Assembly (NCBI RefSeq): GCF_003946655.1
Contig: NZ_RHOV01000003.1
Span: 1-64,000, forward strand
Origin: Lapidilactobacillus achengensis
Lineage (GTDB): Bacteria > Bacillota > Bacilli > Lactobacillales > Lactobacillaceae
Length of the DNA: 64,000 nucleotides
Reading direction: 5' to 3'
Part shown: positions 39,245 to 47,927 of the stretch, piece after piece
Layout of the letters: each line of letters begins with the position of its first letter
Numbering within the stretch: the stretch's first letter is position 1
The notes under the pieces: model-generated
The model's database searches: none
What the model was told of the DNA's origin: nothing
What the model saw: the letters and a program-made list of their open reading frames with translations, nothing else
Made by a program: the position numbers and the translations under genes

Positions 39245-39312
39245 TAATACTAAGTACTGGATCAGTATAGTGCGCATGATCAATTCTGTCAACTACTATC
39301 TAATACTAAGTA
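39245..39312 (-). promoter_or_regulatory. padR operon promoter with duplicated 12-bp site
   Basis: TTGACA (39287-39292), 17-bp spacer and TATACT (39264-39269) form a near-consensus promoter on the minus strand. An identical 12-mer TACTTAGTATTA lies just upstream of the -35 (39301-39312) and just downstream of the transcription start (39245-39256). Twin sites bracketing a strong promoter suggest repression by PadR. Confidence 0.8.
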
Positions 39313-39358
39313 GCAAAGGCCCGGCTGAGCCCTGGCGTCACCCGCTTTTTGTCGTTAC

Positions 39359-39399
39359 AAAAAACCCGTGTCAGCAAGAACTAGCTTACTGGCACGGGT
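39359..39399 (-). terminator. Terminator after rpoE
   Basis: Minus-strand stem ACCCGTGCCAGTAAG and CTTGCTGACACGGGT followed by TTTTTTG. It cuts rpoE off from the padR operon. Confidence 0.9.
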
Positions 39400-39423
39400 C
39401 GATTTAAAATTTCTCAAGTTCAA

Positions 39424-40131
39424 TTATTTGTCGGTGTCATCATCATCGGCATCGTCGTTGGTCTCTTCGTCGTCTTGATGATCATCGTCATCGGTGCTGT
39501 CATCGTCAGAACTGAAGTCGGCATCGCCGTCGTCAACCAATTCGTCATCGTTGAATTCAGATAATTGTCCTTCGATCCCATCATCCAACTCATCACTGTC
39601 ATCGTTATCGTCAGGGTCATCAAGATCAGTCAGGCTTGGCTTGAAGTCAGCGGGATGACTTTCTTCGCGGTCGTCATCATCATCTTCTTCAGTAACTTCG
39701 ATGGCATCGTCATCGTCGTCGTCAGAATCATCTTCATCTTCAGGATCATCATCGTTGTAGTCGATCACGTCATCATCGTCAGAAACATCGGCCAAAAAGG
39801 CATTGACCTTGCGGCGACGCTTCTTACGTGGGCGCTCTTCATCATCTTCCGGATGGTTGACTTCTTCGTCTACGGATTCGTATGGATACCACTCCCGTAG
39901 CCCCCAAACGTTCTCGCCTAAAGAAATAAAGCTGCCATCCATATTCAAGTCAGTATAAAATTGTCCTAACCGATCACGGATTTCTTCATCGCTCTTACCC
40001 AAGTACTGTTGGACTTGGTTGACAATATCCGCAAAAGGCATCGCTTCACCTTGCACTTCCAGCATGGCATGCGCAACTTCGATCAGTGACAATTCGGATT
40101 TTTTTTGGCCCGCAAAAACATCTAATTCCAT
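39424..40131 (-). CDS. rpoE: DNA-directed RNA polymerase subunit delta
   Basis: Accessory subunit of Firmicute RNA polymerase that speeds recycling and promotes selectivity. The 235-residue protein has the folded N-terminal domain ([20 protein letters not shown] to [11 protein letters not shown], about 1-90), a basic patch RPRKKRRRK, then about 130 residues made mainly of Asp and Glu, the disordered acidic tail. The tail is longer than in B. subtilis (total about 173). ATG 40131 is chosen on homology; AAAGGA is 13 nt upstream. Confidence 0.95.
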   Translation of the reverse strand: MELDVFAGQKKSELSLIEVAHAMLEVQGEAMPFADIVNQVQQYLGKSDEEIRDRLGQFYTDLNMDGSFISLGENVWGLREWYPYESVDEEVNHPEDDEERPRKKRRRKVNAFLADVSDDDDVIDYNDDDPEDEDDSDDDDDDAIEVTEEDDDDDREESHPADFKPSLTDLDDPDDNDDSDELDDGIEGQLSEFNDDELVDDGDADFSSDDDSTDDDDHQDDEETNDDADDDDTDK

Positions 40132-40177
40132 TTGGGGGGACACATCCTTTCAGCAGTCTATCCTTAATAATACTCGA

Positions 40178-40621
40178 CTAAGCTTTGAAAATCAATCGTA
40201 ATTGATATTTTCCCAACAGTTCTTTTTCAGAAAAAAGTTGATAATCAATCGCGACTTCGCCATGTAATGGCTCGCTTTTGATGCGACTTTCCATCAGCGT
40301 GGTGGCTGTCGTGACTGGTATCTCACCATACGGCGTTTTGTAGGCCGTGGTCATTCGCTCCGTCGGGTGAAAATGTAATTGTAACCGCAGATCCGCTTGA
40401 CCACGTGTCAAGATCACCAACCCATCTCCTTGGATCTTCATCGTGACCGGCGTTTGGGCGCCAGTTTCCGGATCGCGTTCCCGATAACGCAAATACAAGG
40501 TCGATCCCATTTGGACCAGTTGACCCGGTTCATCGAAATGATGGGCCGTGATCTCACCTGCCTGTTCGATCCGTGTCGACATTTGTAAGTGCACGGGCAT
40601 TGGTGCTGTTAAATCAAGCAT
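40178..40621 (-). CDS. DUF1934 family protein (YwiB-like)
   Basis: 147-residue beta-rich protein (MLDLTAPMPVHLQMSTRIEQ; GSTLYLRYRERDPETGAQTPVTMKI; TPYGEIPVTTATTLM) matching the DUF1934 calycin-like family, usually found near argS and rpoE in Bacilli, consistent with its position 46 bp upstream of rpoE. argS itself is not upstream here; repeats occupy that place. Function unknown. The start ATG 40621 has GAGGCGG upstream. Confidence 0.85.
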   Translation of the reverse strand: MLDLTAPMPVHLQMSTRIEQAGEITAHHFDEPGQLVQMGSTLYLRYRERDPETGAQTPVTMKIQGDGLVILTRGQADLRLQLHFHPTERMTTAYKTPYGEIPVTTATTLMESRIKSEPLHGEVAIDYQLFSEKELLGKYQLRLIFKA

Positions 40622-40685
40622 ACTACCGCCTCTTTTCTCAATCGCTTTAATTATATAGCAAATCAACCGGTCGTGCGCACTTTAT

Positions 40686-40808
40686 TGAAACGTGCTACGC
40701 GACCTATCCCCTTCCGCTTAGCTACGCCAGCCTTCTGGAAGCACAGGACCGCTTCCAAAAGCTTGGCTAGGCTAATGCTCAGGGGATACCCGGGTTGACT
40801 CGCACTCT
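40686..40808 (-). repeat. Family A repeat, copy A7
   Basis: 123 bp on the minus strand from AGAGTGCGAG to GCACGTTTCA. Outer stem GGGTATCCCCT with AGGGGATAGG, inner GCCAAGCTTTTGGAAGC with GCTTCCAGAAGGCTGGC. It abuts copy B4. Confidence 0.92.
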
Positions 40809-41646
40809 GGTCGAACATGGTGGGCATCGTTTGGATTGATTGGAAACGACCGGTTCCTATTCTTGCTCGTCCGCTTAATTGCAGGTGTGCTGGGTTTGGT
40901 GGGGACGCAACCGCCTCAGGACGTTTGTCGTGGCTGGAACGCGGTGGGCATCGTTTGAAGCCAATCCGCAAAGTGCGCGGCTTGTCTTCAAATCGAGCCT
41001 TATTCTAAGCGATAAATCGCTAAGAATAATCTCACCGCTGAGCCACACGTCCTGAGGCGGTTGCTAGGCAGAATTGAGCCTATCTGCAATCAAAGTTGGG
41101 TATCTGACAAAGTGGTTTTGCAAGCTAGTGGTCAAATAATTGCCCGTTTTGAGGTGGTACTGCAACACCAACTGAATTGGATCAAGCTGTCGGGACATTT
41201 TGTGTAGACTGAACATCTTTACCAGTTCTCTCAACAATCCTTAAGTGGAAACCGACCGATTCAGTTGATTCGCTGAGACTAGGTTCCTTCATCATACAAA
41301 CTGTACTGGTGTCACCAATTTAAAGCTGGTGACCACTAGCCATGGCCGTCAATTGCGTGGTTCCTCATTAATTGGCGATAGCTTGCCAATTGGCGTGAGT
41401 GCTCAAACGGCTGTTATAACGTTGAGCGGCTGGAGCGGAGAAATTCGGGGTGAGATCGCCGTGTCGTTATTCTTAGCGGCTTTGCCGCTTAGAATAAGGC
41501 TCAGCTTTGAGATTCGCGCGGGTTTCGCGAAGCTCAAAGTGACGCCCACAGCGAGCTCACCCCGAATTTCGCAGCGCAAGCTGCGGCCAAGCTACTTTTG
41601 CTAGGCTAATGCTCAGGAGCTACCCAAGTCGGTTCGCACACTTTTG
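40809..41646 (-). repeat. Family B composite structured repeat, copy B4 (longest)
   Basis: About 840 bp. Read on the minus strand: family A half; CGCAGCTTGCGCTGCG; the first stem domain almost identical to B1 (hairpin at 41467-41497, arms TTATTCT/AGAATAA); the CCGCTCAACG module; a unique-looking middle of about 350 bp shared with B1; then a second stem domain closed by AACCGCCTCAGGACG and CGTCCTGAGGCGGTT with its own hairpin at 41000-41029. The second domain is absent from B1. It fills the 1.15-kb gap between DUF1934 and lipL. Confidence 0.87.
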
Positions 41647-41769
41647 AGATGCGCTCACCGACCCAGCTCCCTACGCAATTGCCTAGACCACAATTACCCG
41701 AAAAAAATAGCATGTTTTTTGCCCTGAAGACGGAGTTTACGCTATACTAAGGCTAGCTTAGTTTGTGAG

Positions 41770-42594
41770 GTGACCATCATCATTTTTGAAAATCCGACAC
41801 CAGTCGTTGATGTCTTGCAATGCCATTACCCCCCTAACAAAATGTTGGCCGCTTTTGCGGATACCCAAGCGTTTATGCGTTTGGTGCAACGAACGCAACG
41901 CCCATTATTGCATTACTGGACGCTTGAACAGACTGTGATCTTGGGGCTGCGCGATCGACAATTACCCCAATTATCCGCGGGTTTGCAGGGTCTTGGTCAG
42001 ACGGGCTGGCACTACTTCTTCCGTAACGCTGGTGGCCTGGGGATCCCCAGTGATCAAGGTATCCTAAACATCTCGCTGATCCTACCGCCCAATTACCAAG
42101 TGACGATCAACCAAGGCTATCAAATGATGACCGCGCTTTTACAGGCCGGATTCGCCGCCGAGAAGCTGGCGCTGGTTCCTGGCGAAGTGGCAACGTCATA
42201 TTGCCCGGGAACGTTCGATCTCAGTCTGGGCACGCAAAAAGTCGCCGGCATCGCCCAACGGCGGAGCCGCGGAGCAACCGCAATCATGGCCTATTTAGGG
42301 GTCAACGGCGATCAACCTCAGCGCGGTGAATTGATGCGTACCTTCTATCAGGCCAGTGGCGGGCAACCGCCACTTTTCCCAGCGGTCGACCCGCAAGTCA
42401 TGACCACATTAGCGGCCTTCCTTCCCGGATTGCAAGTTCGCCAAACCCTGCAAATGATCCAAGCGGGCCTGCAGACTCAAGGCACTGAATTGGACCCACT
42501 GCGTTTCATGGACCTGCTTGCGGAACCAGAATACCAAACCTACTTTAACCAAGCACAACAAGCGCTGATTGAACTCAATCAGCCGATCCAGTGA
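41770..42594 (+). CDS. LipL-like octanoyl/lipoyl amidotransferase
   Basis: 274-residue protein of the biotin/lipoate ligase fold. The segment SYCPGTFDLSLGTQKVAGIAQRR matches the LipL class, in which a Cys forms the acyl-enzyme that moves octanoyl or lipoyl groups from GcvH to E2 subunits. RNAGGLGIPSDQGILNISLILP is the other conserved block. No lipoate ligase, GcvH or dehydrogenase genes are nearby. The start is a GTG at 41770 with no convincing ribosome site (the GAGGTGA overlaps it), so the N-terminus is uncertain. Confidence 0.8.
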   Translation: MTIIIFENPTPVVDVLQCHYPPNKMLAAFADTQAFMRLVQRTQRPLLHYWTLEQTVILGLRDRQLPQLSAGLQGLGQTGWHYFFRNAGGLGIPSDQGILNISLILPPNYQVTINQGYQMMTALLQAGFAAEKLALVPGEVATSYCPGTFDLSLGTQKVAGIAQRRSRGATAIMAYLGVNGDQPQRGELMRTFYQASGGQPPLFPAVDPQVMTTLAAFLPGLQVRQTLQMIQAGLQTQGTELDPLRFMDLLAEPEYQTYFNQAQQALIELNQPIQ

Positions 42595-42610
42595 AATCAA
42601 TCTGAACTAA

Positions 42611-42731
42611 AGAGTGAGAGCCACCCCGGGTAGCTTCTGAGCATTAACCTAGCCAGGATTTTGGAGGCTGGGCTTGGCCTCCGGAAGCCTGGCGTAGTTA
42701 AGCGCAAGAAGCTGGGTGGCGAACACGTTTA
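42611..42731 (+). repeat. Family A repeat, copy A8
   Basis: About 121 bp; outer stem CACCCCGGGTAGCTTCT with AAGAAGCTGGGTG, inner AGCCAGGATTTTGGAGGC with GCCTCCGGAAGCCTGGC. It begins 14 bp after the lipL stop. Confidence 0.92.
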
Positions 42732-42735
42732 AAGC

Positions 42736-42857
42736 AGAGTGAGAGCCAACCCGGGTAGCTTCTGAGCATTAACCTAGCCAGGATTTTGGAGGCTGGGCTT
42801 AGCCTCCAGAAGCCTGGCGTAGTTAAGCGCAAGAAGCTGGGGTGGCGAACACGTTTA
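42736..42857 (+). repeat. Family A repeat, copy A9, abutting the next ribosome site
   Basis: 122 bp, nearly identical to the preceding copy. Its ACGTTTA end runs directly into AAAAGGAG, the Shine-Dalgarno of the HD-domain gene, so its right end lies about 17 nt before that start codon. Confidence 0.92.
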
Positions 42858-42874
42858 AAAAGGAGTTGTCCGTA

Positions 42875-44227
42875 ATGGAAAAACCAATCATGCTACCGCG
42901 GGAGAAAGTTCTGCGCGATCCCGTTCACAACTACATTCATGTGACTCATCAAGTCATTCTTGATTTGATCAACACATCCGAGTTTCAACGGTTACGTCGC
43001 ATCAAACAATTGGGCGCGTCCTCGTATACTTTTCACGGCGCGGAGCATTCTCGCTTTACCCACTGTGTCGGCGTTTATGAAATCACGCGGCAGATTTGTA
43101 ACAATTTCCAACGTAATTATCCTTCGAAGACCCCTGAAGATCATTTGTGGCATGACGACGAGGAACGTCTGGTCGCCTTATGCGCGGCCTTACTGCATGA
43201 CATCGGTCACGGGCCCTACTCCCACACTTTTGAGCACATTTTCGGAACGGATCATGAGGCGATCACCCGACAAATCTTGACTTCTCCTGAAACAGAAGTC
43301 AACCAAGTCCTACGCGGCGTCAGCCCAGATTTCCCAGAAAAAGTCGCCAGCGTGATCGGCAAAACCTACGCTGATCCCCAAGTTGTGCAAATGATCAGCA
43401 GTCAGATCGACGCTGACCGGATGGACTACTTGTTGCGGGACGCCTATAATACCGGCACGAAATACGGCATGTTCGATCTGACCCGGATTTTACGGGTGAT
43501 GCGGCCTTACCGCCATGGCATCGCCTTTGAGGCCAGTGGTATGCACGCCGTGGAAGACTATATCGTTTGTCGTTTCCAAATGTATCAACAGGTCTATTTC
43601 CATCCTGTCAGTCGGTCAATGGAAGTGATTCTCGATCACTTACTCCATCGTGCCAAATATCTCTACGAACATGGTCAGCTGAACCACGAGCAGACCCCCA
43701 CCCTATTAGTTCCGTTTCTCGAAGATGACTTCACCTTGCAAGACTATTTGCGGTTAGACGACGGCGTATTGACAACCTACTTCACATTGTGGCGGGACCA
43801 TCCTGATGATATCTTACGCGACTTGACCTCACGTTTTCTCGATCGGCGGCCATTGAAGTCGGTGCGCTTCACCCCAGAGACCCGTGACTTGCTGCCCCAT
43901 CTGCAAGAATTGATCGAGGCGGCCGGATTCAATCCCCAATATTACACGGCCGTAAATGACAGTTACGACTTGCCGTATGACGCCTACGATCCCTCTTCCA
44001 AGGAACCAAAAACGCAAATTGAGCTGATGGAACAAGATGGCACCTTGGAAGAACTTTCCACGGTCAGTCCGATCGTCGCGGCGATCACCGGGAAGAGTAC
44101 CGGTGATGAGCGGTTCTTCTTCCCTCGAGAAATGATCCATCCCGAAGAGCTCCAACTTTTCGAACCACTGTATCAAGAATTCCAAACTTATTTACGCAAC
44201 GACTGCTTGGTTGACCCGCGCGCGTAA
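42875..44227 (+). CDS. HD-domain phosphohydrolase (YwfO-like)
   Basis: 450 residues of the COG1078 dNTPase-like family. Metal-binding HD residues appear in EHSRFTHCVGVYE and LLHDIGHGPYSHTFEH, with the further Asp in SSQIDADRMDYLLRD. B. subtilis YwfO-type and enterococcal homologues hydrolyse nucleoside triphosphates; the substrate here is unknown. ATG 42875 has AAAAAGGAG 9 nt upstream; a longer open frame extends into the repeat and is disregarded. Followed closely by mscL. Confidence 0.93.
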   Translation: MEKPIMLPREKVLRDPVHNYIHVTHQVILDLINTSEFQRLRRIKQLGASSYTFHGAEHSRFTHCVGVYEITRQICNNFQRNYPSKTPEDHLWHDDEERLVALCAALLHDIGHGPYSHTFEHIFGTDHEAITRQILTSPETEVNQVLRGVSPDFPEKVASVIGKTYADPQVVQMISSQIDADRMDYLLRDAYNTGTKYGMFDLTRILRVMRPYRHGIAFEASGMHAVEDYIVCRFQMYQQVYFHPVSRSMEVILDHLLHRAKYLYEHGQLNHEQTPTLLVPFLEDDFTLQDYLRLDDGVLTTYFTLWRDHPDDILRDLTSRFLDRRPLKSVRFTPETRDLLPHLQELIEAAGFNPQYYTAVNDSYDLPYDAYDPSSKEPKTQIELMEQDGTLEELSTVSPIVAAITGKSTGDERFFFPREMIHPEELQLFEPLYQEFQTYLRNDCLVDPRA

Positions 44228-44254
44228 GTTTAACTTTCTAAGGAGTGAACAACA

Positions 44255-44674
44255 ATGATCAAAGAATTTCGTGAATTTATCTCTCGTGGCAGTGTGATCG
44301 ACATGGCCATTGGTGTTTTGATCGGGGGCGCCTTTAATGGCTTAGTCGCTTCCCTCACCAAAAATGTGCTAAGTCCCTTGATCGGGATTTTTACCCGGTC
44401 CGTTGATCTATCCTCGATTTCCTTTCAAGTTGGCGCCGCTAAATTTACTATCGGCAGTTTCCTCAATGATGTGATCCAATTTCTGATCATGATGTTCGTG
44501 ATCTTTCTGATCGTCAAATCGTTCAACAAGTTGCGCAATCTGACCACCCAGCCGGCCGAACCAGAGCCAGAAGTGATCCCCGCTGACGAACAATACTTGA
44601 AGGAAATCCGGGATTTATTGGCAGCGCAACAAGCCACCAAAGTCGAGCAACCCTCGGAACACCATCAGTCATAA
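44255..44674 (+). CDS. mscL: Large-conductance mechanosensitive channel
   Basis: 139 residues. The N-terminal amphipathic helix MIKEFREFISRGSVIDMAIG leads to TM1 (LIGGAFNGLVASLTKNVLSPLIG) and TM2 (about 72-95, DVIQFLIMMFVIFLIVKSF), then the cytoplasmic bundle (EEQYLKEIRDLLAAQ-like). The channel opens under membrane tension during osmotic downshock. AAGGAG precedes the ATG; 27 bp after the HD gene, so probably co-transcribed. Confidence 0.97.
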   Translation: MIKEFREFISRGSVIDMAIGVLIGGAFNGLVASLTKNVLSPLIGIFTRSVDLSSISFQVGAAKFTIGSFLNDVIQFLIMMFVIFLIVKSFNKLRNLTTQPAEPEPEVIPADEQYLKEIRDLLAAQQATKVEQPSEHHQS

Positions 44675-44690
44675 CTGAGAAATGTCCCGC

Positions 44691-44744
44691 AAAAAAACTG
44701 ATGACCATCAAGCACAAGCAGCTTGACGAGCCATCAGTTTTTTT
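44691..44744 (+). terminator. Terminator after mscL
   Basis: Stem AAAAACTGATG..ATCAAGC and GCTTGA..CATCAGTTTTT with small internal loops, then TTTG. Confidence 0.88.
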
Positions 44745-44850
44745 GTTGCGTTTTTATCTGACAAAAAGTCGTCAGAAAAATTAATAAATCAACGGAAATA
44801 AGCATTTGTCTCATCATGAGACCATGCTATTATTAGCGCGTATTCAAACC

Positions 44851-44973
44851 AGCGTGTGAACCACTCCAGGGAGCGCTGGAGCATAAGCTTGACGATTGTT
44901 TTGGCAGCCGCGCTTCGCTTCCAAGACAATTGCGTAGCTAAGCGGAAAGCGCAGGGGTGGTGACCACGTTGCA
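44851..44973 (+). repeat. Family A repeat, divergent copy A10
   Basis: 123 bp, AGCGTGTGAACC to CACGTTGCA. Stem CCACTCC..GCGCT with AGCGC..GGGGTGG and GATTGTTTTGG/CCAAGACAATTG are kept, though conserved positions have drifted (GAGCATAAGCTTGAC). It ends 24 bp before the secreted-protein start. Confidence 0.85.
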
Positions 44974-44997
44974 AAAAAAGACTTAGGGGTGGGACGA

Positions 44998-46800
44998 TTG
45001 AAGTTAGGTAAACGGCACCAGCGCTATTTAAGTTTGGGAATTGCTCTTTTATTGGGGGCATTGGTGGCAGCGCCAAATATTAAAGTTCAAGGCGAACAAA
45101 TCAACACGCAACTATGCATCTATTTCAGCGGGGCCGATCCTGATCCTAATATAGAAACAACGACTTACGGAATCAATGAGATGCTTGACGCCAATGGGCA
45201 GCCCTATCCGCAAATGGCCGAAATCTTCAAGAAATATATTTTCGCCTCGGTTTTTTCACCACACTATGATCATGTTAGTCAATATCCACAACGATATTTT
45301 GTCGACCAATTCTTTTGGCACGCTGATCAGGGAACCATTGGTAGGTATAGCGAGCATCCCAGCAACTTTCCTTATAACGATACCCTCAAAGGCCATATGT
45401 CATTGGAACTCGGCTCTTCCTATCGATCCGGGGTACCTATTTCTTACGGGATCAGTTTGCAACTAGGTGGTGTGGTTCACAATGACATGCTTGGATCGGA
45501 AGCGCCGATTGATGCCATTAAAAAGGTCATGTTTGCAGGCTCAGAGGTCGATTTAAAGCAGGCCAGTCCGGCCACGAAGATTCACTTCATCGCCAATCCA
45601 CACAAGACGACCGCCAGAAAAGAACTGGCCCAGATTCCTTTTTTAAATCAATATATTGATTTCAAACAAGAAACAAACAAGCCTAGCACTTATGATCTTT
45701 CCAGTCTAGTCGATCGGAAGATTCCCGGTTACACCATTTCCAAAACACATCATGTTGACGCCACAAAGATCGACAGCGCTGGCAAGACCGTCACCGATAA
45801 CGAGCCGTTGACGGGTTCCAACCGGGATCAGGGCGATATTTATTACTACTACGATGCCAATCCGGCCGCTGCCATTACCGTTAATTATCAAGTCGATGAT
45901 CAAGCGCACACGCTATTGGATACGGAAACAATTTCACCCGCGGGTAAGTTCTACGGGGATCCGTATACAACAACAAGTAAACAATTTACCGGCTATGAAC
46001 TGGCAGGTCACCCAACCAACGCGAGCGGCACTTTTAGTGATCAAGCGGGTTTGACCGTTACTTATCACTACCAGAAAAAGGCGCTCCCACATCCAAGCGA
46101 ATTGGGTAACGTCCAAGTTCAGTACCTGGATCCTGATGGACAGGACCTCCAAGCCCCAGCCCAGCTACAAGGTATTATTGGCACCACTTATCAGACCAAG
46201 GCGCCATCATTTGCCGGCTATACCTTGACGGCAAATCCCAGCAACGCGGCCGGCACATTTCGTTCTGGTACAGTGGTTATCATTTATCGTTATCAACGTA
46301 TCCACGAAACAACCACTTGGCAAGTCAATCCCATGAATGCCATTGGCACCGTCGTCTATCATCCCAACTATGGGATTGCTGTCTGGGACGATTTTCAAGA
46401 CACCCGTCACTTGGTTTACGGTCGAAAACAAGTCAAGCGGCTCCCACATCGATCCCGATGGCGGATATTCGAAAAGGCCATCCGCGCGGACGAAACTTGG
46501 TACAATCTTGGTGGGGAGCAATGGGTTCAAGCTAAGTATCTCAAACTAGAGGCACCAACTAACGACAATTATCGCATCACTCAGTTAAAGGGGGTCGCTA
46601 CTATCAACTATCAGCCAGGCTATGGCATCGCGCTTTGGAATCATTATGGTGCCCACCGGCAACTGGCCACCTGGAACAAACTTCCCCATCAGTCGCGCTG
46701 GCGCGTTTTCGCCCAGGCCAGCAACGGCGCAGAAACCTGGTATAATCTTGGTGGCCAGCAATGGATTTCGAGTCAATATGCACGGGTCCAACTAGATTGA
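44998..46800 (+). CDS. Secreted MucBP protein with C-terminal SH3-like repeats
   Basis: 600-residue exported protein. A signal peptide spans about 1-32 (MKLGKRHQRYLSLGIALLLG). Residues 33-270 form a domain I do not recognise. Two MucBP domains follow (about 285-360, AAITVNYQVDDQAHTLL; 372-436, VQVQYLDPDGQDL). The C-terminus has two copies of a roughly 75-residue SH3-like wall-binding repeat (PHRSRWRIFEKAIRADETWY and PHQSRWRVFAQASNGAETWY, each then NLGG.QW). No LPXTG is present, so attachment is probably non-covalent. TTG 44998 follows AGGGGTGG by 5 nt; a GTG at 44989 is the alternative. Confidence 0.85.
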   Translation: MKLGKRHQRYLSLGIALLLGALVAAPNIKVQGEQINTQLCIYFSGADPDPNIETTTYGINEMLDANGQPYPQMAEIFKKYIFASVFSPHYDHVSQYPQRYFVDQFFWHADQGTIGRYSEHPSNFPYNDTLKGHMSLELGSSYRSGVPISYGISLQLGGVVHNDMLGSEAPIDAIKKVMFAGSEVDLKQASPATKIHFIANPHKTTARKELAQIPFLNQYIDFKQETNKPSTYDLSSLVDRKIPGYTISKTHHVDATKIDSAGKTVTDNEPLTGSNRDQGDIYYYYDANPAAAITVNYQVDDQAHTLLDTETISPAGKFYGDPYTTTSKQFTGYELAGHPTNASGTFSDQAGLTVTYHYQKKALPHPSELGNVQVQYLDPDGQDLQAPAQLQGIIGTTYQTKAPSFAGYTLTANPSNAAGTFRSGTVVIIYRYQRIHETTTWQVNPMNAIGTVVYHPNYGIAVWDDFQDTRHLVYGRKQVKRLPHRSRWRIFEKAIRADETWYNLGGEQWVQAKYLKLEAPTNDNYRITQLKGVATINYQPGYGIALWNHYGAHRQLATWNKLPHQSRWRVFAQASNGAETWYNLGGQQWISSQYARVQLD

Positions 46801-46857
46801 TCTTACCAAGACTAAAATATGATTTGTGCTAGGATACTAGACCCAAAATTTCAACTC

Positions 46858-46895
46858 AAAAGGACCACGGCATATTTCAGCGCCGTGGTCCTTTT
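46858..46895. terminator. Bidirectional terminator between convergent genes
   Basis: Stem AAAAGGACCACGGC and GCCGTGGTCCTTTT with a short loop; it serves the secreted-protein gene (plus) and prs (minus). Confidence 0.93.
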
Positions 46896-46907
46896 CTGGT
46901 CGAAAAC

Positions 46908-47894
46908 TTATTGATTTTGGTTGTGACCCTGATAACGATTGATGAACAACGGACTCACAGGTTCATCATGATAGATCCGGCGAATCGCATCGCCCATTAA
47001 TGGTCCCACTGAAACTTGAACCATTTTATCGATGACCTTCTCTTGCGGTAAATTGATCGAATCGGTCACGATCAATTTCTTGATTGGTGACTTGGTGATC
47101 CGCTCAATTGCTGGACCGGAGAGCACTGGGTGGGTACACGACGCGTAGACTTCACTGGCGCCAGCGTCCATCAAGGCCTGAGCCGCCAAGGTGATCGTCC
47201 CGGCAGTGTCGATCATATCATCGATAATGATTGCCCGCTTACCGGAAACCTTCCCAATGATGTTCATGACTTCAGCCACATTCGCTCGCGGCCGACGCTT
47301 GTCAATAATAGCGATCGGCGCCTTTAAGAACTGCGCTAATTTCCGCGCCCGACCAACACCACCGTGGTCAGGTGAAACAACAACAGCATTCTCTTCCAAG
47401 TGATTCGCCAGGAAATAGTCCGCCAATAATGGCGAGCCAACCAGGTGATCAACGGGAATATCGAAGAAGCCTTGAATTTGGGGAGCGTGGAGATCCAATG
47501 CCAAAATCCGATCAGCGCCAGCACGTTGTAACATATTAGCAACTAATTTCGCCGTGATCGGTTCCCGGGCCCGCGTCTTACGATCTTGACGCGCATAGCC
47601 GTAATAAGGCATCACCACATTGATATTTCTCGCTGAAGCCCGGCGCAACGCATCGATCATGATCAATAATTCCATCAAATTATCATTGACCGGCGCTGAG
47701 GTCGATTGAATCAGGAAAACATCGGCACCACGAATACTCTCATCGATGTTGATTTGGATCTCACCATCAGAGAAACGTGTTACGGATGACTTACCCAGGG
47801 GTACACCAACTGCAGCCGCGATTTTTTCCGCTAAAGGCTTATTGGAATTTAACGAAAAAATCCTCAGTTTTGAATCAGCACAACTACTTGTCAT
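46908..47894 (-). CDS. prs: Ribose-phosphate pyrophosphokinase
   Basis: Makes PRPP from ribose 5-phosphate and ATP for nucleotide, His and Trp synthesis. 328 residues with the characteristic [20 protein letters not shown] start, [43 protein letters not shown] and the PRPP-binding [16 protein letters not shown] lies 5 nt before the ATG. It follows glmU by 33 bp, the conserved purR-glmU-prs order; its product is also the ligand sensed by PurR encoded upstream. Confidence 0.97.
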   Translation of the reverse strand: MTSSCADSKLRIFSLNSNKPLAEKIAAAVGVPLGKSSVTRFSDGEIQINIDESIRGADVFLIQSTSAPVNDNLMELLIMIDALRRASARNINVVMPYYGYARQDRKTRAREPITAKLVANMLQRAGADRILALDLHAPQIQGFFDIPVDHLVGSPLLADYFLANHLEENAVVVSPDHGGVGRARKLAQFLKAPIAIIDKRRPRANVAEVMNIIGKVSGKRAIIIDDMIDTAGTITLAAQALMDAGASEVYASCTHPVLSGPAIERITKSPIKKLIVTDSINLPQEKVIDKMVQVSVGPLMGDAIRRIYHDEPVSPLFINRYQGHNQNQ

Positions 47895-47927
47895 TGTTTC
47901 CTCCTATTTTTACACACTACCTAAATT

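Noticed and set aside
39565-39900. Plus-strand frame of 111 codons opposite the rpoE tail
   Set aside because: It is the antisense of Asp/Glu codons, which reads as Ile/Val-rich sequence; a coding shadow.
41120-41200. GAGGTGGTACTGCAA and related sequences resembling the T-box motif GGTGGTACCGCG
   Set aside because: No Stem I features, no downstream antiterminator/terminator pair and no aminoacyl-tRNA or amino acid gene follows; it is part of the repeat middle section.
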